DNA of 64,000 nt from Chromatium weissei (GCF_016583765.1 NZ_NRRR01000001.1:620001-684000), one strand, 5' to 3'; positions 9,364 through 19,611 are shown, counted from the first letter of the stretch. Program-made: numbers and translations. The notes: generated from the sequence alone by a model not told the origin.

Positions 9364-11553
9364 TTAACGGGTAAAAACTAAAAGGTAGCGTTGTGGAATA
9401 ATTTGTTCCATTGCCTCCAATTTAAAACCATAAGCCTCTAATTGCGCTTGGATAAGTTCTTTTCTAATATAAGGTCCGTGATAAGGTAAAGTACTTTTTT
9501 CCACCGGACCGTTGTCGACGATAACTAACTTCCCTGTAGGTCGCAGTGCTTTGATCACGCTATGAATAACTCCTTCACGTTCAGCTTGCGATGAAACAGC
9601 ATAAAGTACATGGTATAGGGAACACATAAAAACTATGTCAGCCGTGCCGTGTTTTGGTAGTTCAAAACCTCCTGATGAGGTAACCATCGCATGAATATTT
9701 TTTAAACCCCATTTTTTAGCAAGCATTGCCAAGTATTCAATGTGCATATCTTTGGTATCTAGTGAGTACACGATACCTTCAGAACCAACTTTTTCAGCAA
9801 ATTTGAAACTAAAAAAACCAGGACCACTACCTAAATCTACAACCGTATCGCCCTTTTTTATATCCAATAATTTCAAAATGCGTGAGGATTTTTCCCAATT
9901 TTCACGTTTCGGATTATTAAAGAGAATGAAATCTTCTAAGGCTTCTCGCCTGACAATTCCGATCTCTCGCATTTTTTCATTAACTGCCTCTTCTGCTGTG
10001 AGGCTTGGTACTTTAAGTTTGTATTTTTTAGAAAGGTACAGCTTCATCTTAGCGAAATTATCTTCAGCAAGATAAGCTAGAAATTCGGCTGCTAAACGAT
10101 CTTGAGTCATCATGCTTTTTGCTGTATCCGAACCAGTGATGTACTCTGCAATCCACTGAAGTGCCGTGTATTCGCCACCAAAATTTTCTTTGGGAATGAT
10201 ATCTTGGTAAATACTGATTGCAGCGCGTGCAGATTCTTGATCAGATTCACTCAATGCTTTGAGAAGCAGTGTGGCTGCAGCAACACCTAACGGTGTGATG
10301 TCGAAGGAGTCTAAGCTACCAATATGCACAAGCGAGTTCGAATCGGTAACACGAATAACTGGTTGATCCGTAGATTTGGGGAATGTCGGCGGATTAGTGG
10401 TATCCAGTTCGGTTTTACGAAAAACGAGCACATAGCGGAATGGTGATAAGTCTTCGTTCTTTACTAGTTCAAAGCCATAAAAATACAATTGCGCAATCAC
10501 AAATTCCCGACTTAGAAAAGAATTATGTAACGACAGCCCATCATTATCCCGATTATCTAGGATGACAAGATAACCATTGGAGCGCAAAGCGCCGCGTAGG
10601 GAATCAATGAACGCATCTCGCTGTTTTTGTTGATTCCAGATATAGAGAACGTGATACAGAGACGAAATAAAAATAAGGTCTGCTGTTTCTTCTTTGATAT
10701 TAATGTCGTTCGGTGTCGATAATACAGGATGAATTCCTGTTATCCCATAGTGATTCAACGTGTCTTGAAGTTGGTTAACATAGGTTTTTTGGGTATCTGT
10801 CGCATAGATAACTGCTTCCTTTCCCAATGCCTCTGCAAACCTTTGTGAGAAATAACCAAAACCAGCACCAACGTCGATTACTTGTTGAGGATGTAGGCTA
10901 ACGATTATATCTGTAATACGTTGTGTCGCATCCCAATAGTCGCGAGCAGGATTATTGAAAATGAGATAGTCTTCCAAGAAAGTACGTCGATCAACATGCG
11001 CTTCTGGGTCTTTCACTTGATAATTGGAAACTGCGTATTTTACTTGTAGGTATTCTTTTAGGTTTTGCGCATCATTCGAAAGAAAATAGGTATGATAGGC
11101 ATTATCTAGTACGTTTTTGGAAATATCTATTGGAGTTTTTGCATTGATGGATATCCAAGCCTTTGCGAGCCATTGTAATGCGGAATAACTACCACCAATA
11201 TTCTTTTTTGCAGTATCATTCTCAAGTTCGTTAATAATCTCTGAAACTATTGCTGTGTCGTGTTGCTTTAAACCATCAAACAGTTTCTGCGCAATTAAAC
11301 GACCAGTATCTGTTATGGGGTCTGGTGCAGCACCAAGCCGAGCGAGTGATCGCTTATTCAAAAGTGGTACTTCTAATGTCTGCATTGGTGCTGCTAGTAA
11401 AGGATGTTGGAAAATTAGCTCTAAGAAAATAAAACCAGAAAGTAACATAACGTGGAAGGAACAATGCCCCCCAAAAAAGCGACCTTTACCTTTAGTTTTT
11501 TTTTCATGGGTGTGTAACTTAAAGTGATAACTAAGATTGCCGAAAGTCTTCAA
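9364..11553 (-). CDS. tandem-duplicated methyltransferase protein with signal/anchor segment
   Basis: The 729-aa protein has a basic N-terminus and a hydrophobic segment at about 33-54 ending in LLAAPM, followed by two homologous modules of about 330 residues. Each module has a helical part (GGSYSALQWLA in the first, GGEYTALQWIA in the second), a linker with LEDYLIFNNP or LEDFILFNNP, and a class I SAM methyltransferase fold. Motif I reads VIDVGAGFGYFS in module 1 and VVDLGSGPGFFS in module 2, and both have SLYHVLY after motif II. Tandem duplication is clear. An export signal on a SAM enzyme is odd, because SAM is cytoplasmic. The segment may be an anchor, or the true start may be a later codon. 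Confidence 0.75.
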   Translation of the reverse strand: MKTFGNLSYHFKLHTHEKKTKGKGRFFGGHCSFHVMLLSGFIFLELIFQHPLLAAPMQTLEVPLLNKRSLARLGAAPDPITDTGRLIAQKLFDGLKQHDTAIVSEIINELENDTAKKNIGGSYSALQWLAKAWISINAKTPIDISKNVLDNAYHTYFLSNDAQNLKEYLQVKYAVSNYQVKDPEAHVDRRTFLEDYLIFNNPARDYWDATQRITDIIVSLHPQQVIDVGAGFGYFSQRFAEALGKEAVIYATDTQKTYVNQLQDTLNHYGITGIHPVLSTPNDINIKEETADLIFISSLYHVLYIWNQQKQRDAFIDSLRGALRSNGYLVILDNRDNDGLSLHNSFLSREFVIAQLYFYGFELVKNEDLSPFRYVLVFRKTELDTTNPPTFPKSTDQPVIRVTDSNSLVHIGSLDSFDITPLGVAAATLLLKALSESDQESARAAISIYQDIIPKENFGGEYTALQWIAEYITGSDTAKSMMTQDRLAAEFLAYLAEDNFAKMKLYLSKKYKLKVPSLTAEEAVNEKMREIGIVRREALEDFILFNNPKRENWEKSSRILKLLDIKKGDTVVDLGSGPGFFSFKFAEKVGSEGIVYSLDTKDMHIEYLAMLAKKWGLKNIHAMVTSSGGFELPKHGTADIVFMCSLYHVLYAVSSQAEREGVIHSVIKALRPTGKLVIVDNGPVEKSTLPYHGPYIRKELIQAQLEAYGFKLEAMEQIIPQRYLLVFTR

Positions 11554-11558
11554 TAAAC

Positions 11559-11933
11559 CTATTTAGTAAACGACCAAGCTGTTGACCAGCGGCTATTTCC
11601 GCTCGCATTAACGGCTCGAACTGCCCAATAAGCTTTGCCTTGTTTTATATCTGTCAAGATGTACTCCGTTTTTGTCGTCGTTGCTAATACACAGGTTTTA
11701 TTACAAGTATTGTTACTAAAACCACTGAATGATGCATCTTTACTAAAAATGATCTGATATTTGGATGCACCTGCAGACTTCATCCAACTGAATTTTGGTG
11801 GGTCTCCTGAGGTCAAAGTTGCATTGTTAGTAGGCTTGATCAACTTTGGTGCACTTGGTACAGCAGCCAGCACACTGAATGTCGAAAACAACAAAAGCAA
11901 ACCTAAAGCACTTTTAATTCTCATATATGACAC
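11559..11933 (-). CDS. small secreted fibronectin type III-like protein
   Basis: The 124-aa protein has a signal peptide (positive MRIKSALG then a hydrophobic stretch ending VLAAVPSAP, cleavage about residue 24) and one Ig-like/fibronectin III-like beta domain with paired cysteines (NTCNKTC). Hallmarks are the PxxPxLIKPTNNATL opening, FSWMKSAGASKYQI, and a closing YWAVRAVNASGNSRWS. ATG at 11924 is an alternative start. It lies 5 bases before the double methyltransferase gene and probably heads that transcript. Function is unknown; a periplasmic or surface binding module is inferred. Confidence 0.65.
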   Translation of the reverse strand: MSYMRIKSALGLLLLFSTFSVLAAVPSAPKLIKPTNNATLTSGDPPKFSWMKSAGASKYQIIFSKDASFSGFSNNTCNKTCVLATTTKTEYILTDIKQGKAYWAVRAVNASGNSRWSTAWSFTK

Positions 11934-12011
11934 GCCCTTTAAAATTCTAGTAGTGAAAACAAAATTACACTTCTTGTTTGAGCTTTGTCAACCTCAGGAA
12001 TTGAACTGCGT

Positions 12012-12525
12012 CAACCTTTACGTTTTTCAGGAGTTGCCAAACAAGCCCGTGACAATTGGCAAAACTTCAACGCAATTTAGCTAAAAAAGTGCAGGGTTCA
12101 AACCGTCGAGCGAAAGCCAAGCTCAAGATTCAAAAACTTCATTTTCACATTAGCAAGCAACGATAAGTCTTATTGAATGTGTCGAATGATCTGACTAAAA
12201 AATTTAACGTGATTACGATTGAGAATTTAAATGTTAAATGCATGTTAAAAATCGAAAACTCAGTCGCGCTATCAGCGATGTTGGTTTGGGTTATTTACGG
12301 CAGATAATTGAGTGCAAGGCGCAATTGAGAAATTGTGCCGTTGTGGTTGCTAATCGATTTTTTCCCAGCTCTAAAACGTATAGTTGTTATGGATAAATCA
12401 AAACAGATTTAACGCTGGTAGATGGAATTTTTACCTGCATGTGCGGACTTAGCGCGGACAGAGATTTGACTACCGCGCTCAATCTCAATCAATACGGTCT
12501 GGACACGTTACAGCCAAGACCTTGA
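12012..12525 (+). pseudogene. IS200/IS605-family tnpB (orfB) remnant
   Basis: Translating the plus strand and allowing frame changes and stops gives recognisable TnpB pieces in order: KLQRNLAKKVQGSNRRAKAK, then ITIENLNVK, then RAISDVG-like sequence with a frameshift, PSSKTYSCYG (the TnpB zinc motif with the second Cys kept), and CGLSADRDLTTALNL. In-frame stops occur after KQR and after CYG. The N-terminal half is missing. It is a dead transposon relic between the secreted FN3-like gene and murD. The rest of 11934-12781 holds no gene. Confidence 0.75.
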
Positions 12526-12665
12526 ATGCACATCAAAGCAAAAAAGTGAGACCACAGTTTTATCGTGGCTTTTGCGTTGACGGTGTGAATAGATACTATA
12601 GAATCATAGGTTTTCAGTAGCAGTTGTGCACCTTAAGTCTTATGCGCTTGATCTAATTAAAATTT

Positions 12666-12712
12666 AGTTTATGCAGTGCACAAATATGTTTTTTGTTAGG
12701 CGTTACGCAGTT
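12666..12712. repeat. fragment resembling the 143-bp inverted-repeat element
   Basis: Bases agtttatgcagtgcacaa and, a little further on, gttacgcagttg resemble internal and terminal sequence of the element at 4689-4831. No partner end is visible. If related, it marks the opposite side of the island that splits the dcw cluster. Confidence 0.3.
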
Positions 12713-12723
12713 GGAAAATCCAT

Positions 12724-12757
12724 AACAAAAAAGCAAGCAGTTTAGAAACTAAACTGC
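12724..12757 (-). terminator. intrinsic terminator of murD
   Basis: Read on the minus strand, an 8-bp stem (gcagttta / taaactgc, 12737-12757) with a 5-base loop is followed by ttgcttttttg. It lies about 25 bases after the murD stop, so transcription of rsmH-to-murD probably ends here. The stem is A+T-rich and modest in strength. Confidence 0.5.
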
Positions 12758-12781
12758 ACAAGTCCCAATCTCAAAAAAGCA

Positions 12782-14176
12782 TTAACCCTCATTCACCAAC
12801 CGCTTCACTTCTTCAATAAATACTCGCCCACGATGGGTGTAATCATTAAACATATCGAAACTGGCGCAGGCTGGTGAAAGCAATACGCAATCGCCCGCTT
12901 GTGCTAATTGCGCCGCTTGTTTTACTGCATCGCGCATATCACTCGCATACAGCAGCGGTATTTGTCGCGCTGACGCATCGGTATTCAACGCAGCGGCAAT
13001 TAACGGCGCATCGCGGCCCATTAAAACGACTGCCCGCGCTGCTCGCGCCACCGCCGGAGCGAGCGGCGCAAACTCCGCGCCCTTGCCGTCGCCGCCCGCA
13101 ATTAACACCACTCGCGCCGTCGATTCTGGTGCGATCAGCCCTTCAAGTGCGGCGATGGTCGCGCCCGGATTCGTGCCTTTGGAATCGTTGTACCAGCGCA
13201 CGTTTTTGAATTCAGTCACAAATTCGCTGCGATGCGGCAAGCCAGAAAATTGCCGCAGCACGTTCACTGCTGGCGCGAGATCGGCGTTTGGTGCGCAGGC
13301 ATTCAACAGCGCCAGCGCCGCCAACGCATTGGCTAAATTGTGCCGTCCGGGAATGCGCACTTCGGACGCTGGCAGCAGCGCCAGTTCGCCACGACACAGC
13401 CAGATTGCGCCGTCAAGCGTGCGTAATCCGAAATCGTCTGCAGCTGGCGCGTTGAGGCTGAAACCGATTTCAATCGCGCCAGCATGTGGCATCGCCGTAA
13501 CCGCCGAATCATTCCGATTGATCACGGCGACTCGCGCATTTTGGTAAATCTGCGCTTTGGTGGCGGCATATGCGGCGAGACTCGAATAGCGATCCAAATG
13601 ATCAGCGGCGATGTTGAGCACCACCGCTGCAGCGGCGCGCAAGCTGGGCGTGGTTTCCAGTTGAAAGCTCGATAATTCAAGCACATACAAATCCACATCA
13701 TCCGCCAGCAACTCCAACACTGGCTCGCCGAGATTGCCGCCGACTGCCACGCGCAGCCCGATTGCTGCCGCCATCAAACCGACCAGCGTCGTGACCGTAC
13801 TTTTGCCGTTGCTGCCGGTGATCGCGCAAATCGGCGCGGCAGCGGTTTGAACAAACAACTCGACATCGCCGAGCACCGCTGCGCCGCGTGCCAGCGCCGC
13901 TTGAATCAACGGCTCGCTGATCGGCACGCCGGGGCTGACGATCAACCGCGTCGCCGCTGCAAACAGCTCCGCATCAAAACCACCGACCGTAATTTGAATT
14001 TCCGGCAATTCAGTGCGCAGCGCGTCCAAACCCGGCGGATTCAGACGCGAATCAGTTACCGCCAAAGTCGCGCCCGCGGGCAAATGCCGCGCCAAATACC
14101 GCGCACACGACAGCCCAGTTTTACCCAATCCGACAATCAACGTGAATTCAGCGAACTGACAACTATTCTCATTCAT
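12782..14176 (-). CDS. murD: UDP-N-acetylmuramoyl-L-alanine--D-glutamate ligase
   Basis: MurD adds D-Glu to UDP-MurNAc-L-Ala. Starting at the ATG at 14176 the protein is 464 aa. This start overlaps the mraY stop (ATGA) and puts the Rossmann motif [16 protein letters not shown] near the N-terminus. The ATP loop [12 protein letters not shown], the [10 protein letters not shown] motif and the C-terminal [10 protein letters not shown] are visible. It is the last gene of the first part of the split dcw cluster. ftsW, its usual neighbour, is about 9 kb away. Confidence 0.95.
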   Translation of the reverse strand: MNENSCQFAEFTLIVGLGKTGLSCARYLARHLPAGATLAVTDSRLNPPGLDALRTELPEIQITVGGFDAELFAAATRLIVSPGVPISEPLIQAALARGAAVLGDVELFVQTAAAPICAITGSNGKSTVTTLVGLMAAAIGLRVAVGGNLGEPVLELLADDVDLYVLELSSFQLETTPSLRAAAAVVLNIAADHLDRYSSLAAYAATKAQIYQNARVAVINRNDSAVTAMPHAGAIEIGFSLNAPAADDFGLRTLDGAIWLCRGELALLPASEVRIPGRHNLANALAALALLNACAPNADLAPAVNVLRQFSGLPHRSEFVTEFKNVRWYNDSKGTNPGATIAALEGLIAPESTARVVLIAGGDGKGAEFAPLAPAVARAARAVVLMGRDAPLIAAALNTDASARQIPLLYASDMRDAVKQAAQLAQAGDCVLLSPACASFDMFNDYTHRGRVFIEEVKRLVNEG

Positions 14177-15255
14177 CTGATTTTCAAACTCGCCAATCCA
14201 ATCAAAACCAATACCACCGTGATAATCCAAAATCGCACGATGACTCGCGGTTCCGGCCAACCTTTTAATTCAAAATGATGATGCAGCGGAGCCATTCGAA
14301 AAATGCGTTTGCCGGTTAATTTGAATGAAATGACCTGCATCATTACCGACACCGTTTCCATGACGAATACGCCGCCCATAATGAATAACACCAATTCCTG
14401 CCGCACGGCGACTGCCACCACGCCCAATGCTGCGCCCAGTGCCAGCGCGCCGACATCGCCCATGAAGACCTGCGCCGGATAAGCGTTGAACCATAAAAAG
14501 CCCAATCCCGCGCCGACTAATGCCGCGCAAAAAACAATTAACTCTCCAACTTCGGGTAAATGCGGAATTAACAAATAATTGGCGATTTGCGCATTGCCTG
14601 CTGCATAAACCAATACCGCTAATGCTCCGGCAACCAATACCGTTGGCATAATTGCTAATCCGTCTAAACCATCAGTTAAATTCACCGCATTGCTGGAGCC
14701 GACAATCACAAAATAGGTTAATACGATGAACCACGGGCCGAGCTGTAATGTCAGATTTTTCGCGTATGGAATCAGCAACGCCGTCTCCGCTGGCGCTTGC
14801 GCGGTGACGTACAACGCGACCGCAGCGGCAATGCCGACGAGCGTTTGCCAAAAGTATTTCCAACGCGCAATCAAGCCACGCGGATCGCGTTGCACCAGCT
14901 TTTTGTAATCGTCCACCCAGCCAATCGCGCCAAATGCCAGCGTGGTCAGCAGCACGATCCACACATAACGATTGCTCAAATCCGCCCACAGCACCGTGCT
15001 AATCGCCACTGCGACCAGAATCAACGCCCCGCCCATCGTCGGCGTGCCCGATTTGGATAAGTGACTTTGTGGCCCGTCGTCGCGCACCGTTTGTCCGATA
15101 TTGAAATTGCGCAGATGGCGAATCATCGGTCGTCCGACCACCAGCGCGATGACCAACGCCGTCATCACGCCCAAAATTGCGCGCAGCGTGAGATAGCGGA
15201 ACACATTGAAACCGCTATAAAAATCAGCCAGCCATTCGGTTAAATACAGCAACAT
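14173..15255 (-). CDS. mraY: phospho-N-acetylmuramoyl-pentapeptide-transferase
   Basis: MraY transfers phospho-MurNAc-pentapeptide to undecaprenyl phosphate, making lipid I in the inner membrane. The ATG at 15255 gives the canonical 360 aa and lies 2 bases after the murF stop. About ten membrane segments are evident. Family motifs include [13 protein letters not shown], the aspartate-rich [31 protein letters not shown] and the histidine-rich MAPLHHHFE. It overlaps murD by 4 bases. Confidence 0.97.
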   Translation of the reverse strand: MLLYLTEWLADFYSGFNVFRYLTLRAILGVMTALVIALVVGRPMIRHLRNFNIGQTVRDDGPQSHLSKSGTPTMGGALILVAVAISTVLWADLSNRYVWIVLLTTLAFGAIGWVDDYKKLVQRDPRGLIARWKYFWQTLVGIAAAVALYVTAQAPAETALLIPYAKNLTLQLGPWFIVLTYFVIVGSSNAVNLTDGLDGLAIMPTVLVAGALAVLVYAAGNAQIANYLLIPHLPEVGELIVFCAALVGAGLGFLWFNAYPAQVFMGDVGALALGAALGVVAVAVRQELVLFIMGGVFVMETVSVMMQVISFKLTGKRIFRMAPLHHHFELKGWPEPRVIVRFWIITVVLVLIGLASLKIR

Positions 15256-15256
15256 T

Positions 15257-16636
15257 CTAAATTTCCATTCCCGCGCACAGCGCATTAACAATCCGTTCCA
15301 TCCGCGCCGAGCGCGAACCCTTCACCACAACTCGATTCGCTGCGCCCAATTGCGGCAGCAGCCACGCAACTAATTGTTGTTGATCGACAAAATGAACGCC
15401 GCCCGTACCAAATGCCGCGCTGGCGTGCGCACTGAGCGTGCCGACCGTGACGAGCTGCTCGATGCCGGCAGCGCGAGTCAACCGCCCAACATCCTCGTGC
15501 AACTGCGCGGCATTCGCGCCCAATTCCGCCAAATCGCCGAGCACCAGCCAGCGCCGTCCTTCCAACTGCGCCAGCACCGCCACCGCTGCGGCGATGGAGT
15601 CGGGATTGGCGTTGTAGGTGTCGTCGATGATGCCGAACCGTTCGCCATTGGGCGCAGTGCTCCAGCGCGGATTTAATCGCCCCGCCACTGGCTGCATGGT
15701 TGCCAGCCCGGCGCAAATTGCTGCGTCATCAATGCCGAGCGCCAGCGCCGCTGCGGTGGCTGCCAGCGCATTGCGAACGTTGTGCGCGCCAGCTAAATGC
15801 AGCACTAACGGAAGCTGGCGCTCGCCGCTGCGGGCGATGAACTCGGTGCGAAAACCCGTTTCATTCCAAAGGGTTTGCGTCGAATTCGTTGATGCAGAAA
15901 CGTCGGCTGGCGCATCCACAGCAAAGGTCAACATTCGTCGTCCCGCCGCCAATTCCCGCCATAAATCGAGATAGGGCGCATCGCCGGGCACGATGAACAC
16001 GCCGTCGTCACTTAAACCGCCAGCAATTTCGCCTTTCGCTGCGGCCACGCCGTCGAGCGAACCAAATCCTTCTAAATGCGCGTGACCTGCGTTGGTAATC
16101 AGCGCCAACTCCGGTCGGGCAATCGCGCTGAGATAACCGATTTCACCGAAATGATTTGCGCCCATTTCGAGCACCAAAAAGTCCTCATTCCGCGCTGCGA
16201 GCAGCGTCAACGGCATTCCGATGTCGTTATTGAGATTGCCGCGAGTGGCGCGTACTGAACCGACCTGCGCCAAAATCGCGGCGAGCATTTCTTTGACGGT
16301 GGTTTTGCCATTGCTGCCAGTGAGCGCGATCACGCGCCCGTTGAATCGTTGTCGCCACGCTGCGGCGAGTTGCCCCAAACCCAGCCGCGTATCGGCAACA
16401 ATCCACTGTGGAATGTCCAGCGACAGTGAATGATCGACCAGTGCTGCGACTGCGCCCGCGGCCTGTGCTGCGGCAACGTGATCGTGACCGTCGAAATGCT
16501 CGCCGCGCAGGGCGATGAATAATTGTCCGTTGCAATCGACGCGGGAATCAGTGCCCACGCTGGCGAAAGCGCAGTCATTGCCCAGTAATTTTCCACCGAC
16601 GGCGGCGACGGCGGCGCTTAAAGTCCACATGGTCAT
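15257..16636 (-). CDS. murF: UDP-N-acetylmuramoyl-tripeptide--D-alanyl-D-alanine ligase
   Basis: MurF completes the peptidoglycan pentapeptide by adding D-Ala-D-Ala. The 459-aa protein has the ATP loop [42 protein letters not shown] and [10 protein letters not shown], all MurF rather than MurE signatures. Its start overlaps the ftsI stop by 4 bases (ATGA). In the usual gene order murE sits between ftsI and murF; here it is absent with no gap left behind. Confidence 0.96.
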   Translation of the reverse strand: MTMWTLSAAVAAVGGKLLGNDCAFASVGTDSRVDCNGQLFIALRGEHFDGHDHVAAAQAAGAVAALVDHSLSLDIPQWIVADTRLGLGQLAAAWRQRFNGRVIALTGSNGKTTVKEMLAAILAQVGSVRATRGNLNNDIGMPLTLLAARNEDFLVLEMGANHFGEIGYLSAIARPELALITNAGHAHLEGFGSLDGVAAAKGEIAGGLSDDGVFIVPGDAPYLDLWRELAAGRRMLTFAVDAPADVSASTNSTQTLWNETGFRTEFIARSGERQLPLVLHLAGAHNVRNALAATAAALALGIDDAAICAGLATMQPVAGRLNPRWSTAPNGERFGIIDDTYNANPDSIAAAVAVLAQLEGRRWLVLGDLAELGANAAQLHEDVGRLTRAAGIEQLVTVGTLSAHASAAFGTGGVHFVDQQQLVAWLLPQLGAANRVVVKGSRSARMERIVNALCAGMEI

Positions 16637-18432
16637 GGTGTGTTGTTCTCCGGTTCTTCTTCGCCTTGATGCGCCAGCAACATCGACGGCTGCGGATCAT
16701 CCGGTGGCACGTTGAAGAGACGCAGCGCCCCTTCCATCACTTTTTGAAACACCGGTGCGGCGACTAAACCGCCGTAATAATCCTTGCCACCCGGCTCGTC
16801 GATCATCACCACCATCACCAAACGCGGTTTTCCCGCTGGTGCAAATCCCGCAAAAACAGACTGATAGCGTTTAATACCGTAACCATGGGCGCTGGCTTTT
16901 TTCGCCGTGCCGGTTTTGCCGCCGACGCGATAGCCGGGAATTTTGGCTTTGACCGCCGTACCCTGATCGGACACGACGGTTTCCATCATCGCCCGCAGTT
17001 TGCGCGTGGTCTCAACACTGAGAATGCGCACCGATTTCCGTTTGAATGCGGCTTTACCGGGTTCACGTTTAATCAGCGTGACCGGATGTTTCACGCCATC
17101 GGCAGCCAACACGCCATAAGCCTGCGCCAGTTGTAATGCCGTTACGGAAAAACTGTAACCAAATGACATGGTTGCGTGTTCAAACGGTCGCCAGCGCGAA
17201 TAGTGGCGCAGACGCCCCGTACTTTCGCCCGGAAAACCCACGCCCGTTAAATGCCCAAATCCCAGCCGGTCGTATAAATCCCACAATGCGGCGTAATCCA
17301 TTTTTTGCGCGATTTTGACCGAGCCGACATTGCTCGATTTCGTAATGATTCCAGTGACATCGAGGTTGCCGTAATTGTGTGTATCGCGCACAACATTGCT
17401 GCCGATTTTGAGTACGCCGCCCGCAGTATTGAAGCGCGTGGTTGGCGTGATCAATCCACGTTCTAACGCGGCGGCCACAACAAAGGGTTTCGCAGTTGAT
17501 CCCGGCTCCATCACATCAGTTAAAGCGCGATTGCGACGATTGCCGCCGTTGCCACCGCGTTCGCGCTCCACGTTCGGGTTGTAGCCGGGCTGATTGACCA
17601 TCGCCAGCACTTCGCTGGTGTTCGCGTCGATCACGACCACCGTGCCGCCTTTCGCCTGATTTTTCTTCACGGCGCTCATCAATTCGCGGTAAGCGAGAAA
17701 TTGCAGTCGCCGATCCAAACTCAGCACCAAATCTTGACCTTGACGCGGTGCGCGAATCTGCTCGATTTCTTCCACGATGCGCTGCCGTCCGTCATGCAGC
17801 ACCTGCCGTAAACCCGGCTCCGCTTTTAACTGATTGTCATACGCCAATTCCAAGCCTTCTTGCCCGCGATCTTCGATATTCGTGAAGCCAATCAAATGGC
17901 TAAACACTTCAGCGCCCGGATAAAAACGCCGATATTCCGTTTCAAACGCCACGCCTTCAATTTTGTACTGCGCAATCGCCAATCGCGTGTTCCGCGCTTC
18001 ATCGAAACTCACGCGCCGTTTGAGATACAGAAAACCGCGCTCTCGATTGGTCTCAATTTTCTCGCGCAAGGCGCTGGCGCTGAATCCCAGCGCCAGCGCC
18101 AAATGCGGCAGCACGTCGAGTTGTGTCATTAATTTGCGTGGATCAGCCCACACCGTTTCAACCGGAGTGCTCACCGCCAGCGGTTCGCCGTTGCGATCCA
18201 TGATGACTCCGCGCCGCGCCGGAATTTCCGCCATGCGCAGATAACGCCGTTCGCCCTGCGTTTGCAGAAAATCAGTTTCAATCACCTGCCGATAAAACAC
18301 CGCGCCACACAGCAAGACAAACGCACCCGATAACGCGCCGATCAGCAAACGGCGGCGCAATTGAAAATTGGGTTTAGCCGGTGGCGGCGCTGGCGCTGGT
18401 CGCACGCGGCGCGATTTGGGTTTATCGACCAT
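16633..18432 (-). CDS. ftsI: septal peptidoglycan transpeptidase (penicillin-binding protein 3)
   Basis: FtsI crosslinks septal peptidoglycan. The ATG at 18432 gives 599 aa and has GAGG nine bases upstream; an ATG at 18441 is possible but its ribosome site would be too close. A proline-rich cytoplasmic tail is followed by one membrane anchor (about 33-55) and the dimerisation domain. The transpeptidase domain carries the active-site tetrad STAK (in MEPGSTAKPF), the SSN motif (TKSSNVGSVK) and KTG (GGKTGTAKK). The start region overlaps ftsL. Confidence 0.95.
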   Translation of the reverse strand: MVDKPKSRRVRPAPAPPPAKPNFQLRRRLLIGALSGAFVLLCGAVFYRQVIETDFLQTQGERRYLRMAEIPARRGVIMDRNGEPLAVSTPVETVWADPRKLMTQLDVLPHLALALGFSASALREKIETNRERGFLYLKRRVSFDEARNTRLAIAQYKIEGVAFETEYRRFYPGAEVFSHLIGFTNIEDRGQEGLELAYDNQLKAEPGLRQVLHDGRQRIVEEIEQIRAPRQGQDLVLSLDRRLQFLAYRELMSAVKKNQAKGGTVVVIDANTSEVLAMVNQPGYNPNVERERGGNGGNRRNRALTDVMEPGSTAKPFVVAAALERGLITPTTRFNTAGGVLKIGSNVVRDTHNYGNLDVTGIITKSSNVGSVKIAQKMDYAALWDLYDRLGFGHLTGVGFPGESTGRLRHYSRWRPFEHATMSFGYSFSVTALQLAQAYGVLAADGVKHPVTLIKREPGKAAFKRKSVRILSVETTRKLRAMMETVVSDQGTAVKAKIPGYRVGGKTGTAKKASAHGYGIKRYQSVFAGFAPAGKPRLVMVVMIDEPGGKDYYGGLVAAPVFQKVMEGALRLFNVPPDDPQPSMLLAHQGEEEPENNTP

Positions 18433-18709
18433 GACTGCCATCCTCAATGAAAAGCACATCGCTAAAACGCGGTGCAAACATATTCAATTCATAACGTGCT
18501 TTACGTTCAACGCGCACATGCGTAGACAATGCCGCTTCTTCTAATCGCAGCCGATTCCATTCGACATCAACGGCATCGCGCTGGGCACGCAAATCCTGTA
18601 ACCGCCCGAAATATAAACGCGTTTCGTATTTGATATAAACCATCGCCACCGCCGAAGCGATGACCGCAAACGTCAATACGATGACGAATACAATACCGCT
18701 TCGCATCAT
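18422..18709 (-). CDS. ftsL: cell division protein FtsL
   Basis: The 95-aa bitopic protein has a short N-terminus, one membrane segment (about 5-25) and a periplasmic leucine-zipper-like helix ([20 protein letters not shown]...), the FtsL layout that pairs with FtsB and activates FtsWI. Sequence conservation in this family is weak, so the call rests on size, topology and the fixed position between rsmH and ftsI. The start overlaps the rsmH stop (ATGATG around TGA). Confidence 0.9.
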   Translation of the reverse strand: MMRSGIVFVIVLTFAVIASAVAMVYIKYETRLYFGRLQDLRAQRDAVDVEWNRLRLEEAALSTHVRVERKARYELNMFAPRFSDVLFIEDGSHGR

Positions 18710-19611
18710 GGCAAACGCTCCGCAATACGCATGATGGCGCTGCGTGCCCGTGAATTAACCGCAAGTTCGGCTGGCGCTGCACGAATCGGTTTACCTATTG
18801 CGCTTAATCGTCCTTGCGTTGCGGCATATTGAATAGGTAATCCTTTGGGAAAAACCTGTCCCTGTGCTTCACGACGAATAAACTGTTTCACAATACGATC
18901 TTCTAACGAATGAAAACTAATCACGACCAATCGTCCACCAGCATTTAATTGTTCAATACTTCGTTCTAAACACTGCTGCAATTCATTTAATTCATCGTTT
19001 ATCTGAATACGCAGCGCCTGAAATGTTCGCGTCGCCGGATGTTTGCCGGGTTCACGAGTTGGGACGGCGCGAGCGACTAATTCTGCCAATTGTCCGGTCG
19101 TCAATAATGGACGTTCTGCACGCGCCGTCACAATGGCATTGGCGATGCGTTTTGCGAAGCGTTCTTCACCAAAATCACGCAATACTTCAATGATTTGCGC
19201 CAGTGTTGCTCGCGCCAGCCACGCTGCTGCTGTTTCGCCACTGCTCGAATCCATGCGCATATCGAGCGGGCCATCAGCGCCGAAACTGAATCCGCGCTCG
19301 GCCGTATCCAGTTGCGGCGAAGACACACCTAAATCGAGCAGAATGCCGTCTACTGGTCGCGTTAAATGTGCATCTAACGCACTGAATGGACTGTGAATGA
19401 TAGTGAAACGGGAATCGGTTGCGGCGAGTTGCTGCGCGGCAGCAATGGCATCGGGATCGCGGTCAAATGCCAGCAAGCGTCCTGCCGCATTCAGTCGCGC
19501 TAAAATTGCGCGACTGTGACCACCGCGTCCAAAAGTGCCATCAAGATAGCAACCGGCGGGGTTGTGCACCAATGCAGTCACACTTTCGTTCAATAAAACA
19601 GGAAGGTGCAT
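18706..19611 (-). CDS. rsmH: 16S rRNA (cytosine1402-N4)-methyltransferase
   Basis: RsmH (MraW) methylates C1402 of 16S rRNA. The 301-aa protein opens with [13 protein letters not shown], followed by [14 protein letters not shown] (SAM motif), [14 protein letters not shown] and [16 protein letters not shown], and later [12 protein letters not shown], all diagnostic. It is the first dcw gene here. No mraZ precedes it: upstream on the same strand there is only a short gap and then a gene on the opposite strand. Confidence 0.96.
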   Translation of the reverse strand: MHLPVLLNESVTALVHNPAGCYLDGTFGRGGHSRAILARLNAAGRLLAFDRDPDAIAAAQQLAATDSRFTIIHSPFSALDAHLTRPVDGILLDLGVSSPQLDTAERGFSFGADGPLDMRMDSSSGETAAAWLARATLAQIIEVLRDFGEERFAKRIANAIVTARAERPLLTTGQLAELVARAVPTREPGKHPATRTFQALRIQINDELNELQQCLERSIEQLNAGGRLVVISFHSLEDRIVKQFIRREAQGQVFPKGLPIQYAATQGRLSAIGKPIRAAPAELAVNSRARSAIMRIAERLP

